From contig CAMPIQ010000002.1 of assembly GCA_946886475.1 (NCBI GenBank), positions 16,003 to 80,002 on the forward strand: DNA of 64,000 nt. Direction: 5' to 3'. Below are positions 52,079-61,464 of this stretch, one piece after another. The first letter of the stretch is position 1, and every line of letters begins with the position of its first letter. Position numbers and translations under genes: made by a program. The notes under the pieces were generated by a model. The model made no database searches. It was not told the DNA's origin and worked only from the letters and a program-made list of their open reading frames with translations. This DNA is from an uncultured Chitinophagales bacterium. Lineage in GTDB: Bacteria; Bacteroidota; Bacteroidia; Chitinophagales; Chitinophagaceae.

Positions 52079-54325
52079 TCAGTGTTTTATCACTCTTTTA
52101 TTAATGATCAGTCCCTGCGAGTGCAATTGTAATGTATATAATCCCTTCGGCAGCGAAGCTGTTTCAATCTGTAATTTGTTATAACCCTCTGCTATAGTCA
52201 ATTGCTGCTGTTTTACAAGCCTGCCCGAATGGTCAATGAGCTGAAGGTTCACTACCTGGGAAATGTGCGAGTTGATTTCGGCATATAAAGTTTGTTGGAA
52301 AGGATTAGGCACATTTACAAAACTGAATATTTCTTTTTCTGCTGAGATCTTCACCGTCTTTGAAATTTTTTGCCTGTCATTATTTATCAGCCTTATCCTG
52401 TAATACACTGCCCTGCCTGTTACGGCTGTTTCAGACCAGGTATAGTTATTTAACTCGCTTTGGGTATTATAGCCATTCAGGAGTGCTGCATCCGTAAAAT
52501 TTTGTCCATCAAAACTTTTTTCAATCCGGAATTTCACCCCGGTTGATTCCATGCTGGTGGTCCAGTTAAGTTTAATTATTCCATTTTCTTTTTTTGCTGA
52601 AAACGAAATAAGATCCGTGGTAAGGGCATCACCGCAGTCAATTACACTAAGTGTAAGAATTGATGAAATATCTGCAAATGCACAATTGGGATCAGAGATA
52701 TTGGATATGGTACTGCCTACCACAACCCTGAATTTTAATCCGCTGTCAGCCATGTTGGCAACAAACGGAGGATAAGCCGTGAAATATTCCCATGCCGATC
52801 CGTTCCAGGCAGGCGATCCTGTGCCTATTGCACTGGCATCTGCCCAGCTGAATCCATTATCGGTACTTCTCTGCCATTTATAATAAATATAATTATCGAA
52901 GTACGATCGGATGTAAGCGCCTACATCAACCACATTTCCGGAACAAACAGTGGGGGTATTGTTTGGTGTAAAGGCCAGGTTAGGACTGCAGGTGGCAACA
53001 GAAATATCATCAAGAGCCCAGTCGTTGCCACCACCCCCGGGCGCATTATTGAATATTTTTAAGGTAAAACTGGTTTGTGAAGGACCGGTAAGGTAAGTGA
53101 AGCCTTTTTTGATCCATTCACCCGTATAAAGGATGTTTCCTGTTGAATAAAGGTCTATGCCATCAACATTAAAAGACAGGTTTGGGTAAACACCTGAAGA
53201 GTCGTTGGGTGCAGTGGGAATATAACCTGCACTTCCAGTTCCACGTCCTGCTGAATCACATCCACACCTGGAGCAGATATTTCTCATCCAGACGGAGATC
53301 TCATAATAAGTATTGGGACACAAGCCTGAAATGGTTTGCTGGAAAGCGGAATCAATACGATATGCCGCATTGATCACAAGCATATAACCTGCATCAGGGT
53401 TGGCAACCGTATCGGCAGCCGGGTTACCCTGTGAAGGATCTGCTGCACCTGTATGATCTCCAATTATATCCCATACACCGAAAACACGGCGTGTTCCATC
53501 CGGTAAGGGCACATTATTGGTGGTGGTATAGCCGGTTCGTATGCTTGTGTTATTGGGAATACCGTAATAATAGTCGTTAGGAGAATTGTTGGTAAAAACA
53601 TTATACGTATAACCAATAGGAACATTTGCAGATGTGCCACGATTCCTTGGCCGTCCGGAACCAAAGGTTCCATTAAACTCAGTACCCAGCGCATTCGCAC
53701 CAACGGCATTTGGACAGATACCAACATTCTGGTATACCGCAATGGTTCTTGCAGGGAAGGTAAAGTTTCTGAGTCCTGCGGATAGTGGCCTGTAGGTCAT
53801 GTATCCACCGCCTATGCTTATGGTTGAATTATATGAAGCGGTCACCCTCACCCTGAACGATGCGATCATGATACAGGTGCTTCCAAAAAATGAAGGCCTG
53901 TGATTATTCACGATCCTTCCTCTTCTGAATGCCGTTGCGGGATTTGCATTGCCCCGGTATCCAAGGTTGATCCTGATGCTTGTTCCATTTCTCCATCCCT
54001 GGTCATCATTCATGGCATCAGTAAATTGTTTATAGATCTTTCCTTCATTTGTCAAAACTCTGATGGTGCCTGGAATATAGGAGGTGCCGGCTGGAATGAA
54101 ATCGAAATATGCACAACTGTCGTATGTGCCTGATCTTACAACTATAGATGCCCTGATCTCCAGAATATCATTTGGCTCAACGGTACCACCATTGGTGCCT
54201 TTGGTGATGTTGATATAACTCTTGCCAAAGTCTATACTCTGCGCATATGAAGCAGTGGAAAGGGTTTGAAGGAGGATCAATACCAATACACCAAAACTAT
54301 ATGATATGGTTGTATTGTGTTTCAT
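52079..54325 (-). CDS. large secreted protein with T9SS type A sorting domain
   Basis: A 748-residue secreted protein with a signal peptide ending near YAQS. The N-terminal 200 residues hold beta-rich repeats with gliding- or adhesin-like text (VEPNDILEIRASIVVRSGTYDSCAYFDFIPAGTSYIPG). A central region has six or more Cys (NICSRCGCDS) and a carbohydrate-binding-like module (NAPGGGGNDWALDDISVATC). An immunoglobulin-like stretch with YYKWQRSTDNGFSWADAS follows, then a fibronectin-like one. The last 80 residues (VPNPFQQTLYAEI to GLIINKRVIKH) form a type A T9SS sorting domain. It is likely a surface or released adhesin; the ligand is unknown. Confidence 0.85.
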   Translation of the reverse strand: MKHNTTISYSFGVLVLILLQTLSTASYAQSIDFGKSYINITKGTNGGTVEPNDILEIRASIVVRSGTYDSCAYFDFIPAGTSYIPGTIRVLTNEGKIYKQFTDAMNDDQGWRNGTSIRINLGYRGNANPATAFRRGRIVNNHRPSFFGSTCIMIASFRVRVTASYNSTISIGGGYMTYRPLSAGLRNFTFPARTIAVYQNVGICPNAVGANALGTEFNGTFGSGRPRNRGTSANVPIGYTYNVFTNNSPNDYYYGIPNNTSIRTGYTTTNNVPLPDGTRRVFGVWDIIGDHTGAADPSQGNPAADTVANPDAGYMLVINAAYRIDSAFQQTISGLCPNTYYEISVWMRNICSRCGCDSAGRGTGSAGYIPTAPNDSSGVYPNLSFNVDGIDLYSTGNILYTGEWIKKGFTYLTGPSQTSFTLKIFNNAPGGGGNDWALDDISVATCSPNLAFTPNNTPTVCSGNVVDVGAYIRSYFDNYIYYKWQRSTDNGFSWADASAIGTGSPAWNGSAWEYFTAYPPFVANMADSGLKFRVVVGSTISNISDPNCAFADISSILTLSVIDCGDALTTDLISFSAKKENGIIKLNWTTSMESTGVKFRIEKSFDGQNFTDAALLNGYNTQSELNNYTWSETAVTGRAVYYRIRLINNDRQKISKTVKISAEKEIFSFVNVPNPFQQTLYAEINSHISQVVNLQLIDHSGRLVKQQQLTIAEGYNKLQIETASLPKGLYTLQLHSQGLIINKRVIKH

Positions 54326-54500
54326 AGTCAGGATTGGTTTTAATTGGTCTGGATCTATTACAAGATACTATGTATTCTGCTGTGCTGCAATAGGTGAAAC
54401 CTCTGTTTTTTTACTCATTTTTCCGGGCAGAAACGGCTGGGATTATTACTATTGATTGGTGAAAGGGAGTAGGGTATTTTGTGTTAAATCCAAGCCTCCT

Positions 54501-56207
54501 ATGTACAAAATCAGAAGATGTATCATAATCCTGGGCTGGCTGTTTATTAATAATGTACCTTATGCCCAGGGTGAACCATTTACAAAAAGAACAGTGTCTT
54601 CAGGTTTAAATTCGCCCTGGGAGATCATATATGGACCCAATGATTCCATTTGGGTTACCGAGAGTGTTACCTACCTCGTAAAAAGAATAAATGTCAGCAA
54701 TGGCAATGCTACTACGCTGATCAACCTCTCTACCCTCAAAAATTTTTCAAGCGGTGACGGTGGCCGGTGGCCGCAGGGGGGATTGATGGGCATGGCATTG
54801 CATCCTGATTTATATAATGCTGATCCGGCAGTGCGGGCCGCTAAACCATGGGTGTACCTGGCATATGTATATAACAGGCCTACCGGACAAACCTGTTCAA
54901 CCAATTCAGGCTCTTCGAATCCCTGTTATTTCAATACCAGGATAGTGAGGTATGATTACAGTGGGAATACATTAACTAATCCTGTTACCATACTTGATAA
55001 TATGCCCGGAAGTAATGACCATAATTCCGGAAGGCTCATCATAGGTCCTGACCTCAAATTATATTATACCATAGGCGATATGGGAGCAGGCCAGTTCAAT
55101 AATAGTTCAAGAACAAACAATGCGCAGGCAACAGATGTACTGGAAGGGAAAACAATACGCCTGAATACGGAATCCGATGGAGATGCCGGACAGGATGCAT
55201 GGGTTCCGGATGATAACCCATTTTATAACAGTTCTTCAATTTCTCCAAGAGACTATGTGTATTCAATGGGACACCGCAATTCACAGGGCATTGTATGGGC
55301 GAATGTAAATGGCACCAGCATCCTGTTCAATTCTGAACACGGAGATAAAACAGACGATGAGGTCAATATCCTGTCGCCCGGAAAAAATTATGGATGGAAC
55401 CGCATGTCGGGATATTGTGATGATAATTACACAGGATTAACCCTTGGGGGCTATTCGGGTGTGGACGAAGATGCTTTTTGCACGGCTACGCCTGCCAATA
55501 CCCAGCCAGTGAAAACCCTGTTCACCATAAACCAGTCAGAGATCAACAGCCTGCCTTCTGGTTTTACAGGGTGGCCTACCGTTGCGCCTTCCAGTATTGA
55601 TGTTTATAGTGCCAACAAAATTCCAGGTTGGCAGCATTCCTTATTGATACCCTGCTTAAAAGCAGGACGGGTATTCAGGCTTAAACTAAATGCAACAGGT
55701 ACAGGAATTGCAAATAATGCGGGAGGCACGGATACCGCTACTTATTTCAGGGGAGAAGGCCGTTTCAGGGACCTGGCCATGTCTCCTGATGGATTGAAAA
55801 TTTACCTGGCCTGCGATGCAAGCGGCCAAACCTCAGGACCAACAGGAAGTTTTAACGGAGGTGGAACCCCGCCGCCGAATGCAGGGCGGATACTCGAGTT
55901 TTCTTATTCAGGAATTATTCTTCCCATCAATGAGCATACTTTATTACAACCGGGAGCAGTAGAAAGAAAGATCACCGTATATCCGAATCCTGCAAATGAA
56001 AAAGTTACCGTTTCAGTTAAATTGGATATTGCCAAACCTTATACGGTAGGCATCTTCAATATGTCGGGTGTGTTGATGAAAGAGAAAAGGTCCACAAAAA
56101 ATGAAGTAATCATTGATATCAGACAGCTCAATACAGGGATGTATTTTTTACAGGTATCAAATGCCTACGGGCAAATAATACAAACAGAAAAGATTGTCAA
56201 ACTCTGA
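54501..56207 (+). CDS. PQQ-dependent glucose/sorbosone dehydrogenase-like secreted protein with T9SS tail
   Basis: About 568 residues: signal peptide (to PYAQG), then a six-bladed propeller of the soluble quinoprotein glucose/sorbosone dehydrogenase family. Recognisable parts are LNSPWEIIYGPNDSIWVTE, GLMGMALHPD, DHNSGRLIIGPDLKLYYTIGD, GHRNSQGIVWA and SEHGDKTDDEVNILSPGKNYGW. The last 75 residues (VYPNPANEKVTVSV to IIQTEKIVKL) are a type A T9SS sorting domain. ATG 54501 begins the signal peptide; the longer frame from TTG 54456 is rejected. It probably acts outside the cell on sugars. PQQ synthesis genes are not in the window. Confidence 0.88.
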   Translation: MYKIRRCIIILGWLFINNVPYAQGEPFTKRTVSSGLNSPWEIIYGPNDSIWVTESVTYLVKRINVSNGNATTLINLSTLKNFSSGDGGRWPQGGLMGMALHPDLYNADPAVRAAKPWVYLAYVYNRPTGQTCSTNSGSSNPCYFNTRIVRYDYSGNTLTNPVTILDNMPGSNDHNSGRLIIGPDLKLYYTIGDMGAGQFNNSSRTNNAQATDVLEGKTIRLNTESDGDAGQDAWVPDDNPFYNSSSISPRDYVYSMGHRNSQGIVWANVNGTSILFNSEHGDKTDDEVNILSPGKNYGWNRMSGYCDDNYTGLTLGGYSGVDEDAFCTATPANTQPVKTLFTINQSEINSLPSGFTGWPTVAPSSIDVYSANKIPGWQHSLLIPCLKAGRVFRLKLNATGTGIANNAGGTDTATYFRGEGRFRDLAMSPDGLKIYLACDASGQTSGPTGSFNGGGTPPPNAGRILEFSYSGIILPINEHTLLQPGAVERKITVYPNPANEKVTVSVKLDIAKPYTVGIFNMSGVLMKEKRSTKNEVIIDIRQLNTGMYFLQVSNAYGQIIQTEKIVKL

Positions 56208-56408
56208 TCATTCGTACGATCCAAACCAATTTACATCCCAGTGACGGGCTTCATTTGTAATTGGGTTTTGCTGAATAAAGGTGGTTTGAATACTTAATTC
56301 TTTACTGGTGAGTTTCAAAACCGAAGTTTGAAACTTTTCCTTTTTATGATCTGCCACTGAAAGCGGGTAACCGCTGTATTGAAGGGCATACCTGGATCTT
56401 TCTTTCAT
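56208..56408 (-). CDS. small hypothetical protein
   Basis: A 66-residue open frame that converges on the sugar dehydrogenase gene with stops abutting (TGATCA). The sequence is not low-complexity (LQYSGYPLSVADHKKEKFQT, ITNEARHWDVNWFGSYE) and has protein-like composition, but no family is recognised. No promoter motif precedes it. It may be a real small gene, a remnant, or chance. Confidence 0.35.
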   Translation of the reverse strand: MKERSRYALQYSGYPLSVADHKKEKFQTSVLKLTSKELSIQTTFIQQNPITNEARHWDVNWFGSYE

Positions 56409-56495
56409 ACCGGTTGGAATTTAGGGTACCGAATACGTTTATCTATGCATTGTTAAATTAAGGAATGTATTGGGGAAAAGCAAATGAGGCAGGAA

Positions 56496-56573
56496 AGCTA
56501 TGAGCTGCGCGCTTCGGGGTTTTCCTCACAACTCACAGCTCGCAGCTCATAGCTCACAACTCGCAGCTCATAA
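56496..56573. repeat. 7-bp-period array with perfect inverted arm, CTCACAG type, at fumC 3' end
   Basis: Seven exact-phase units occupy 56525-56573: CTCACAA, CTCACAG, CTCGCAG, CTCATAG, CTCACAA, CTCGCAG, CTCATAA. The last contains the fumC stop. An upstream arm AGCTATGAGCTGCG (56496-56509) is the exact reverse complement of 56541-56554, giving a 14-bp perfect stem. Confidence 0.9.
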
Positions 56574-57965
56574 CCCTACCATCTTCCCCGGATCCACCCA
56601 CAGGTCAAATTCTTCAGCCGTTACATATCCCAGTTTTACGGCCATTTCTTTTAATGTGGTCCCTTCCTTATGTGCTTTTTGTGCAATTTCTGCTGCTTTG
56701 TAATAACCGATTTTTGTATTGAGTGCTGTTACCAGCATAAGTGAATTGTCAACATGCTTTTTGATATTGGCGGAGATGGGTTCTATTCCCGCTGCGCATT
56801 TATCATTAAAGCTCACGCAGCCCTCACCAATGAGTCTTGCGCTGTGCAGAAAATTGTAGATCATTAATGGCTTAAATACATTCAGTTCAAAATGACCCAT
56901 AGACCCGCCAATACCAATAGCAACATCATTACCCATTACCTGTGCAGCTATCATGGTCAGCGCTTCACATTGGGTTGGATTAACCTTACCGGGCATAATT
57001 GAAGAACCGGGTTCATTGTCCGGGATATGGATCTCGCCTATGCCTGACCGTGGGCCGGACGAGAGCATGCGAATATCATTTGCAATCTTCATCAGGCTTA
57101 CAGCTACGGTCTTTAGGGCGCCATGCGATTCAACTATGGCATCGTGCGCAGCAAGCGATTCAAATTTGTTTTTTGCTGTAATAAAAGGCAGGCCGGTAAG
57201 GCGGGCAATATGCCTGGCCACATTTTCAGAATAGCCATCAGGTGTATTGATTCCGGTTCCTACAGCGGTGCCCCCCAGCGCGAGCTCTGATAAATGGGCA
57301 AGTGTATTTTTAATGGCTTTCAAACCATGGTCCAGCTGCGAAACATAACCGCTGAATTCCTGGCCCAGGGTTAATGGAGTGGCATCCATAAAGTGCGTGC
57401 GTCCGATCTTGACCACATCCATGAAAGCGCTGGCTTTTTCAGCCAGGGTATTACGCAATTTTTCAACCCCTGGAATGGTTACCTCTATCAGCATTTTATA
57501 GGCAGCAATATGCATGGCTGTCGGGAAGGTATCGTTTGACGATTGTGATTTATTCACATCATCATTGGGATGAAGCGTTTTTTCTTTATCAGCTATCTGG
57601 CCTCCATTCAATACATGACCCCTGTAGGCAACCACTTCATTAACATTCATATTGCTTTGGGTACCGCTTCCGGTTTGCCATACTACAAGTGGAAAATAAT
57701 CATCGAGTTTACCTTCCAGTATCTCATCGCAAGCTTTCCCTATCAGTTCCATTTTCTCTTTGGGTAAAATTCCCGCTTCGAAGTTGGTGATGGCAGCCGC
57801 TTTTTTCAAATAGGCAAAGGCCCGGATGATCTCTATGGGCATTCGGTTGATATCCTGGGCAATCTTGAAATTCTCGATGCTTCTCTGGGTTTGAGCGCCA
57901 AAATAGGCATCTGCAGGTACTTTAACCTCGCCCATAGTGTCTTTCTCTATTCTGTATTCAGGCAT
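56568..57965 (-). CDS. fumC: fumarate hydratase class II
   Basis: Iron-independent fumarase (fumarate + water to malate), 465 residues. The lyase signature [11 protein letters not shown] is present, with [29 protein letters not shown] and TAVGTGINT. Length is normal. The C-terminal tail ([11 protein letters not shown]) ends in repeat DNA: the last Leu codon and stop lie within the heptamer array. It is divergent from the NlpC/P60 gene. Possible confusion with aspartase is reduced by the fumarase-type sequence around NMNVNEV and the C-terminal part. Confidence 0.94.
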   Translation of the reverse strand: MPEYRIEKDTMGEVKVPADAYFGAQTQRSIENFKIAQDINRMPIEIIRAFAYLKKAAAITNFEAGILPKEKMELIGKACDEILEGKLDDYFPLVVWQTGSGTQSNMNVNEVVAYRGHVLNGGQIADKEKTLHPNDDVNKSQSSNDTFPTAMHIAAYKMLIEVTIPGVEKLRNTLAEKASAFMDVVKIGRTHFMDATPLTLGQEFSGYVSQLDHGLKAIKNTLAHLSELALGGTAVGTGINTPDGYSENVARHIARLTGLPFITAKNKFESLAAHDAIVESHGALKTVAVSLMKIANDIRMLSSGPRSGIGEIHIPDNEPGSSIMPGKVNPTQCEALTMIAAQVMGNDVAIGIGGSMGHFELNVFKPLMIYNFLHSARLIGEGCVSFNDKCAAGIEPISANIKKHVDNSLMLVTALNTKIGYYKAAEIAQKAHKEGTTLKEMAVKLGYVTAEEFDLWVDPGKMVGL

Positions 57966-57983
57966 AAAGTTGAATTAGTGCCG

Positions 57984-57991
57984 CAAATTTA
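57984..57991 (-). promoter_or_regulatory. TAnnTTTG promoter element for fumC
   Basis: The minus strand reads TAAATTTG, 18 nt before the ATG at 57965. Confidence 0.45.
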
Positions 57992-58015
57992 GCCCGAAAA
58001 TTGTACAGATTGGGT

Positions 58016-58669
58016 ATGAGCAAAGTCATATATGGTATAGTTGTTTTTATTGCTGCCGGATGGATGTCCTGCATTTATGTGATCGAGGACGAAAACCAGA
58101 TGACATCGCAGGATTCCTTTGCCGCTTATGCACATATCGATTCGTTAAGGGTTGCCGACTCATTAAAAAGAGCTGATTCATTAAAGCTCGCTGATTCGGT
58201 TTTAGCAGGATCCATACATAAGGATCCAACCATAAAAAAATTTTTCTCCGGAAAAGAAATCGATACCCGTGGTGTAAGGCCGGAACAGGTAATAGAATTT
58301 GCCAAAACACTAATTGGCGTAAAGTATAAATATGCATCAACAGACCCCAAACAGGGATTTGACTGTTCTGGATTTATCACCTATGTTTTCAATCATTTTG
58401 ATATTATAGTGCCCCGTTCTTCAATTGATTTTACGGAAGTAGGCCAGGAGGTAGATCTGCAGACCTCAAAACCAGGTGACCTGATATTATTTACCGGCAC
58501 GGACAGTACTGAAAGATTTGTGGGTCATATGGGTATCATTGTAAGCAATGACAAAGGCCAGGTAAGTTTTATACATTCCACTTCGGGCAAAGCATATGGC
58601 GTAACTATTACGGCGCTCAACAGGTATTATATGGGAAGGTATATGAAAACAGTAAGGATATTTGGGTGA
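58016..58669 (+). CDS. NlpC/P60 (C40) cell-wall peptidase, lipoprotein-like
   Basis: A 217-residue protein. The N-terminal hydrophobic segment with WMSCIYV fits a signal peptide and lipobox. Residues about 40-62 contain a 6-residue repeat (ADSLKR/ADSLKL) that could form a short helix. The NlpC/P60 domain runs from about 85 to the end, with the catalytic Cys in FDCSGFITYVFNHF, the His in GHMGIIVSND and the third polar residue near FIHSTSG. It is expected to cleave peptidoglycan stem peptides in the periplasm. ATG 58016 is preferred over TTG 58001. Confidence 0.88.
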   Translation: MSKVIYGIVVFIAAGWMSCIYVIEDENQMTSQDSFAAYAHIDSLRVADSLKRADSLKLADSVLAGSIHKDPTIKKFFSGKEIDTRGVRPEQVIEFAKTLIGVKYKYASTDPKQGFDCSGFITYVFNHFDIIVPRSSIDFTEVGQEVDLQTSKPGDLILFTGTDSTERFVGHMGIIVSNDKGQVSFIHSTSGKAYGVTITALNRYYMGRYMKTVRIFG

Positions 58670-58683
58670 GGCTTAACCTGATG

Positions 58684-58768
58684 GGGAATCGGGAATCGTG
58701 ATTGCCGGCCGGTATATTCCACTTTCCCGCCGGTCTGGAAAAATTTTCACGATTGCCGATTCACGATT
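58684..58768. repeat. inverted pair of 7-bp-period arrays, GAATCGG/CACGATT type
   Basis: The left arm is GGGAATC, GGGAATC, GTGATTG (58684-58704); the right arm is CACGATT, GCCGATT, CACGATT (58748-58768), nearly the reverse complement of the left. CCGGC/GCCGG in the middle extends the fold. It lies between the NlpC/P60 stop and the converging hydratase stop (58773) and could serve as a bidirectional terminator. Confidence 0.8.
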
Positions 58769-58772
58769 GTTT

Positions 58773-59546
58773 CTATTTCCCTTTAAACTGTGGTTTTCTT
58801 TTTTCCAGGAATGCTGCGGTTCCTTCTTTCATATCGTCTGTTGCGAAACATTCACCAAAGGCATTCAGTTCAGTTTTGTATCCGTCCTCTCCGCTAAAAA
58901 CTGCATTAGCAGCTTTGATGCAGTATCCAATTGCCAGCGGCGCTTTGCTCAAAATAATTTCAAGCAGCATTTTGGCCTTAGGCATAAGATCGTCCTGGGG
59001 CACCACATGATTTACAAGACCGTATTCAAGGGCAATGCTGGCATCGATCATATTCCCTGTCATTAATAATTCAAGTGCTCTTCCTTTACCTATCAATTGC
59101 ACCAGCCTTTGTGTTCCTCCATATCCGGGTATCAGCCCAAGGTTCACTTCAGGCTGTCCAAATTTTGCATTGTCGCTGGCTATACGGAAGTGACAGGCCA
59201 TAGCCAGTTCGCAGCCGCCACCCAGCGCAAATCCATTTACCGCTGCTATCACCGGTTTGGAGCAATTTTCAAATCCGGAAAATATATCCTGGCCTTTTTT
59301 GGCAAGGGCTTTTCCTTCGGTAGTAGTTAAGCCCTGGAATTCAGAGATATCGGCTCCTGCTACAAATGCTTTCTGTCCGGCCCCTGTAAGAATTACACCT
59401 TTGATCAATTCATCAGATTCAATTTCTTCCATCACCTTACCAAGGTCCTGCATCACATCTTTGTTTAAGGCATTCATTTTTTCAGGACGGTTAATAGTGA
59501 TCATGAAAATTCCTTTTTCAAGCCTGGTTTCTAAAGTCTGGTACAT
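58773..59546 (-). CDS. enoyl-CoA hydratase/isomerase family protein
   Basis: A 257-residue crotonase-fold enzyme that hydrates short-chain trans-2-enoyl-CoA. Both catalytic glutamates are present: one in GGGCELAMACHFRIAS and one in PEVNLGLIPGYGGTQRLVQLIG. The oxyanion hole is formed by KAFVAGADI. Length matches the short-chain (EchA/Crt) type. It may act in fatty acid or amino acid degradation. It converges on the NlpC/P60 gene across an inverted heptamer array. Confidence 0.92.
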   Translation of the reverse strand: MYQTLETRLEKGIFMITINRPEKMNALNKDVMQDLGKVMEEIESDELIKGVILTGAGQKAFVAGADISEFQGLTTTEGKALAKKGQDIFSGFENCSKPVIAAVNGFALGGGCELAMACHFRIASDNAKFGQPEVNLGLIPGYGGTQRLVQLIGKGRALELLMTGNMIDASIALEYGLVNHVVPQDDLMPKAKMLLEIILSKAPLAIGYCIKAANAVFSGEDGYKTELNAFGECFATDDMKEGTAAFLEKRKPQFKGK

Positions 59547-59560
59547 GAAGAAAATTTTAG

Positions 59561-59568
59561 CAAATGTA
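59561..59568 (-). promoter_or_regulatory. TAnnTTTG promoter element for enoyl-CoA hydratase
   Basis: The minus strand reads TACATTTG, 14 nt before the ATG at 59546. Confidence 0.45.
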
Positions 59569-59617
59569 AAACATGATGGATACCCGTCTTTTGTGTATTT
59601 TGAATAACTGATTATTT

Positions 59618-60808
59618 ATGAAAAATTCCCTCCTGGCGTTAATAATATTTGTCTTCCTAAATTCATGTGCTGCTATCAAAGCTTATAAATACAAAGATTT
59701 CGATCTGAAAGATCTCGAAAAAATGGATGCAGTTGAACTGGCTTCCTCACCACAGCCATTTCATTTTGCATATGACACTGCTGGAAAAGACAACCTGAAA
59801 GCCTACCTTGATTCCAGCCTTCGCAACTCACTTTCCTATGCTTTCCTGGTTATCAGGAACGATACGATTCTTTATGAACGTTATTTTGGAAATATCAATG
59901 AATCCACCAGACTACCTTCCTTTTCTGTTGCCAAATCTTTCGTAAGCGCGCTTATAGGAATTGCCATACAGGAGAAATATATAAAAAGCGTGCAAGAACC
60001 CATCACTCATTACATTCCGGAGCTAATAAAAAATGATAAGGGTTTTGACAGGGTTACCATCCAGCACGTACTGGATATGAGAAGTGGGGTAAAGAGTAAT
60101 GAAAATTACTATAGCCCCTTCAGTGATGTGATCAGGATGGGCTTTTCATCAAATGTTACCAGGCCGGCTATGGATCTGAAACTGGAAACAACACCCGGAA
60201 GTTTTGATTATAAAAGTGTGAATACTCAATTGCTGGCTATCATCCTTGAAAGAGCAACAGGGCGGAAATTACAGGATTATGCAGCTGAAAAAATATGGAC
60301 TCCGGTTGGAATGGAATACGATGCATCATGGAACAGTGATAAAAGGGGAACTGTAAGAGCTTTTTGCTGTATCAATGCTGCGGCCCGTGATTATGCAAAA
60401 TTTGGAAGGTTATATTTAAACAGGGGTAACTGGCAGGGAAAGCAAATTGTTCCTGAGGCCTGGGTGAACAGTTCAACAGATAAGGACAGCCTGTATGCAA
60501 ATGGCGGTTATAAAAATCAATGGTGGGCAAACAATAATTTCAGAAATTTTGAAGATTCCTTGTTGGCAGTTTCATTTGCATCCACACAAAAAGGAGCGCA
60601 GTTAAGATCATATGCCTTGCAAAACGGTTTAAAAAGAATTTACAGGGTAGTGTATGCGGGTGATGCTTTTCATGCCCAGGGTATTCTGGGACAATTTGTA
60701 TACGTGCATCCTGGGAAGAAGCTCATTATTGTACGCCTTGGACAAAACTGGAGTCATCCTTCCAAGTCGGCAGAAGGATTTATTTACCAGCTGGGGAATG
60801 CACTTTGA
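59618..60808 (+). CDS. serine hydrolase, beta-lactamase family (class C-like), lipoprotein
   Basis: A 396-residue protein with a lipobox ending FVFLNSCAAIK. The SxxK motif is SVAKS (in RLPSFSVAKSFVSALIG). The second motif, which is YxN in classical enzymes, is replaced by a YKSVN segment. The region after WVNSSTDKDSLYANGGYKNQWWANN fits the third strand; HxG is not obvious, but HAQGILGQFVYVHP near the end takes that place. Family members include D-Ala-D-Ala peptidases and esterases, so a true beta-lactamase is not implied. It probably acts at the outer membrane or in the periplasm. Confidence 0.85.
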   Translation: MKNSLLALIIFVFLNSCAAIKAYKYKDFDLKDLEKMDAVELASSPQPFHFAYDTAGKDNLKAYLDSSLRNSLSYAFLVIRNDTILYERYFGNINESTRLPSFSVAKSFVSALIGIAIQEKYIKSVQEPITHYIPELIKNDKGFDRVTIQHVLDMRSGVKSNENYYSPFSDVIRMGFSSNVTRPAMDLKLETTPGSFDYKSVNTQLLAIILERATGRKLQDYAAEKIWTPVGMEYDASWNSDKRGTVRAFCCINAAARDYAKFGRLYLNRGNWQGKQIVPEAWVNSSTDKDSLYANGGYKNQWWANNNFRNFEDSLLAVSFASTQKGAQLRSYALQNGLKRIYRVVYAGDAFHAQGILGQFVYVHPGKKLIIVRLGQNWSHPSKSAEGFIYQLGNAL

Positions 60809-60819
60809 TCTTATCATGC

Positions 60820-60847
60820 CAGTGGCTCAGAGCCATGAGCCACTGAC
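60820..60847. repeat. perfect inverted repeat with 7-bp units
   Basis: CAGTGGCTCA (60820-60829) and TGAGCCACTG (60836-60845) form a perfect 10-bp stem with the loop GAGCCA. The same bases read as four 7-nt units (CAGTGGC, TCAGAGC, CATGAGC, CACTGAC). It lies 11 bp after the serine hydrolase stop. Confidence 0.7.
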
Positions 60848-60888
60848 CTTTCTTTCAATAATGCTCATAATATTGCCCGTGGCATTAT

Positions 60889-60918
60889 AAAGCCGGTATT
60901 CAATATCACTCCGGCTTT
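60889..60918. terminator. bidirectional terminator-like hairpin
   Basis: AAAGCCGG (60889-60896) and CCGGCTTT (60911-60918) form a perfect 8-bp stem with a 14-nt loop, between convergent genes. A/T ends on both sides suit either direction. Confidence 0.6.
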
Positions 60919-60991
60919 AATCAATAACTACATATTGGCAGATAGTATAAATATCAACAGAAAAATGATGGATGATCGTATGAATCAAATA

Positions 60992-61408
60992 TCAGAAAGC
61001 ACGGTTTTGCTCTACCCATTCTTTTATATAATCCGCAATTTCCATGGTAGGCGTACCCGGTGCAAAGAGTTTTCCTGCACCTGTTTGTTGTAATTGTTTC
61101 ATGTCTTCGTCGGGAATGATACCGCCCCCTGTTAATAACACGTCATCCATTCCTTTCTCTTTCATTAACGCCGCCACTTTTGGGAAAACGGTCATATGCG
61201 CACCTGATAAAATACTGATGCCTATTGCATCCACGTCTTCCTGCAATGCGGCAGTTACAACCATTTCCGGTGTTTGCCTTAAGCCTGTATAAATTACTTC
61301 CATTCCTGCATCACGCAAAGCCGTTGCAATTACCTTAGCGCCACGGTCATGGCCATCAAGACCAACTTTTGCAACAAGCACACGTACAGGACGTTTTATT
61401 TTCTGCAT
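60992..61408 (-). CDS. cobalamin-binding subunit of a methylmalonyl-CoA mutase-like enzyme
   Basis: A 138-residue B12-binding domain standing alone. It starts [30 protein letters not shown], where the DGHDRG motif carries the His that replaces the lower axial ligand of cobalamin, followed by [18 protein letters not shown] and [14 protein letters not shown] (the SxL and GG motifs). In many bacteria this domain is fused to the mutase; here it is a separate small subunit, as in isobutyryl- or ethylmalonyl-type mutases and some methylmalonyl mutases. The large subunit is not in the window. ATG 61408 is chosen; the longer frame to 61438 would be encoded by repeat DNA. Confidence 0.88.
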   Translation of the reverse strand: MQKIKRPVRVLVAKVGLDGHDRGAKVIATALRDAGMEVIYTGLRQTPEMVVTAALQEDVDAIGISILSGAHMTVFPKVAALMKEKGMDDVLLTGGGIIPDEDMKQLQQTGAGKLFAPGTPTMEIADYIKEWVEQNRAF

Positions 61409-61424
61409 AGAATAAAGTAAAAAT

Positions 61425-61438
61425 AGTTCAAAGTTCAA
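61425..61438. repeat. short 7-bp-period repeat, AGTTCAA type
   Basis: Two units of AGTTCAA are in tandem upstream of the B12-subunit start, of the same type as the array at 17846. Two units alone are not significant; the item is listed because the type recurs. Confidence 0.45.
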
Positions 61439-61464
61439 TGATGCCCGGCCACTTCCATCGTCAA

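Noticed and set aside
56525..56573. Possible CRISPR array
   Set aside because: The units are 7 bp with no spacers, and no cas genes are nearby; it is tandem heptamer DNA.
61409..61464. Cobalamin riboswitch upstream of the B12-subunit gene
   Set aside because: The spacer is too short and no B12-box sequence is visible.
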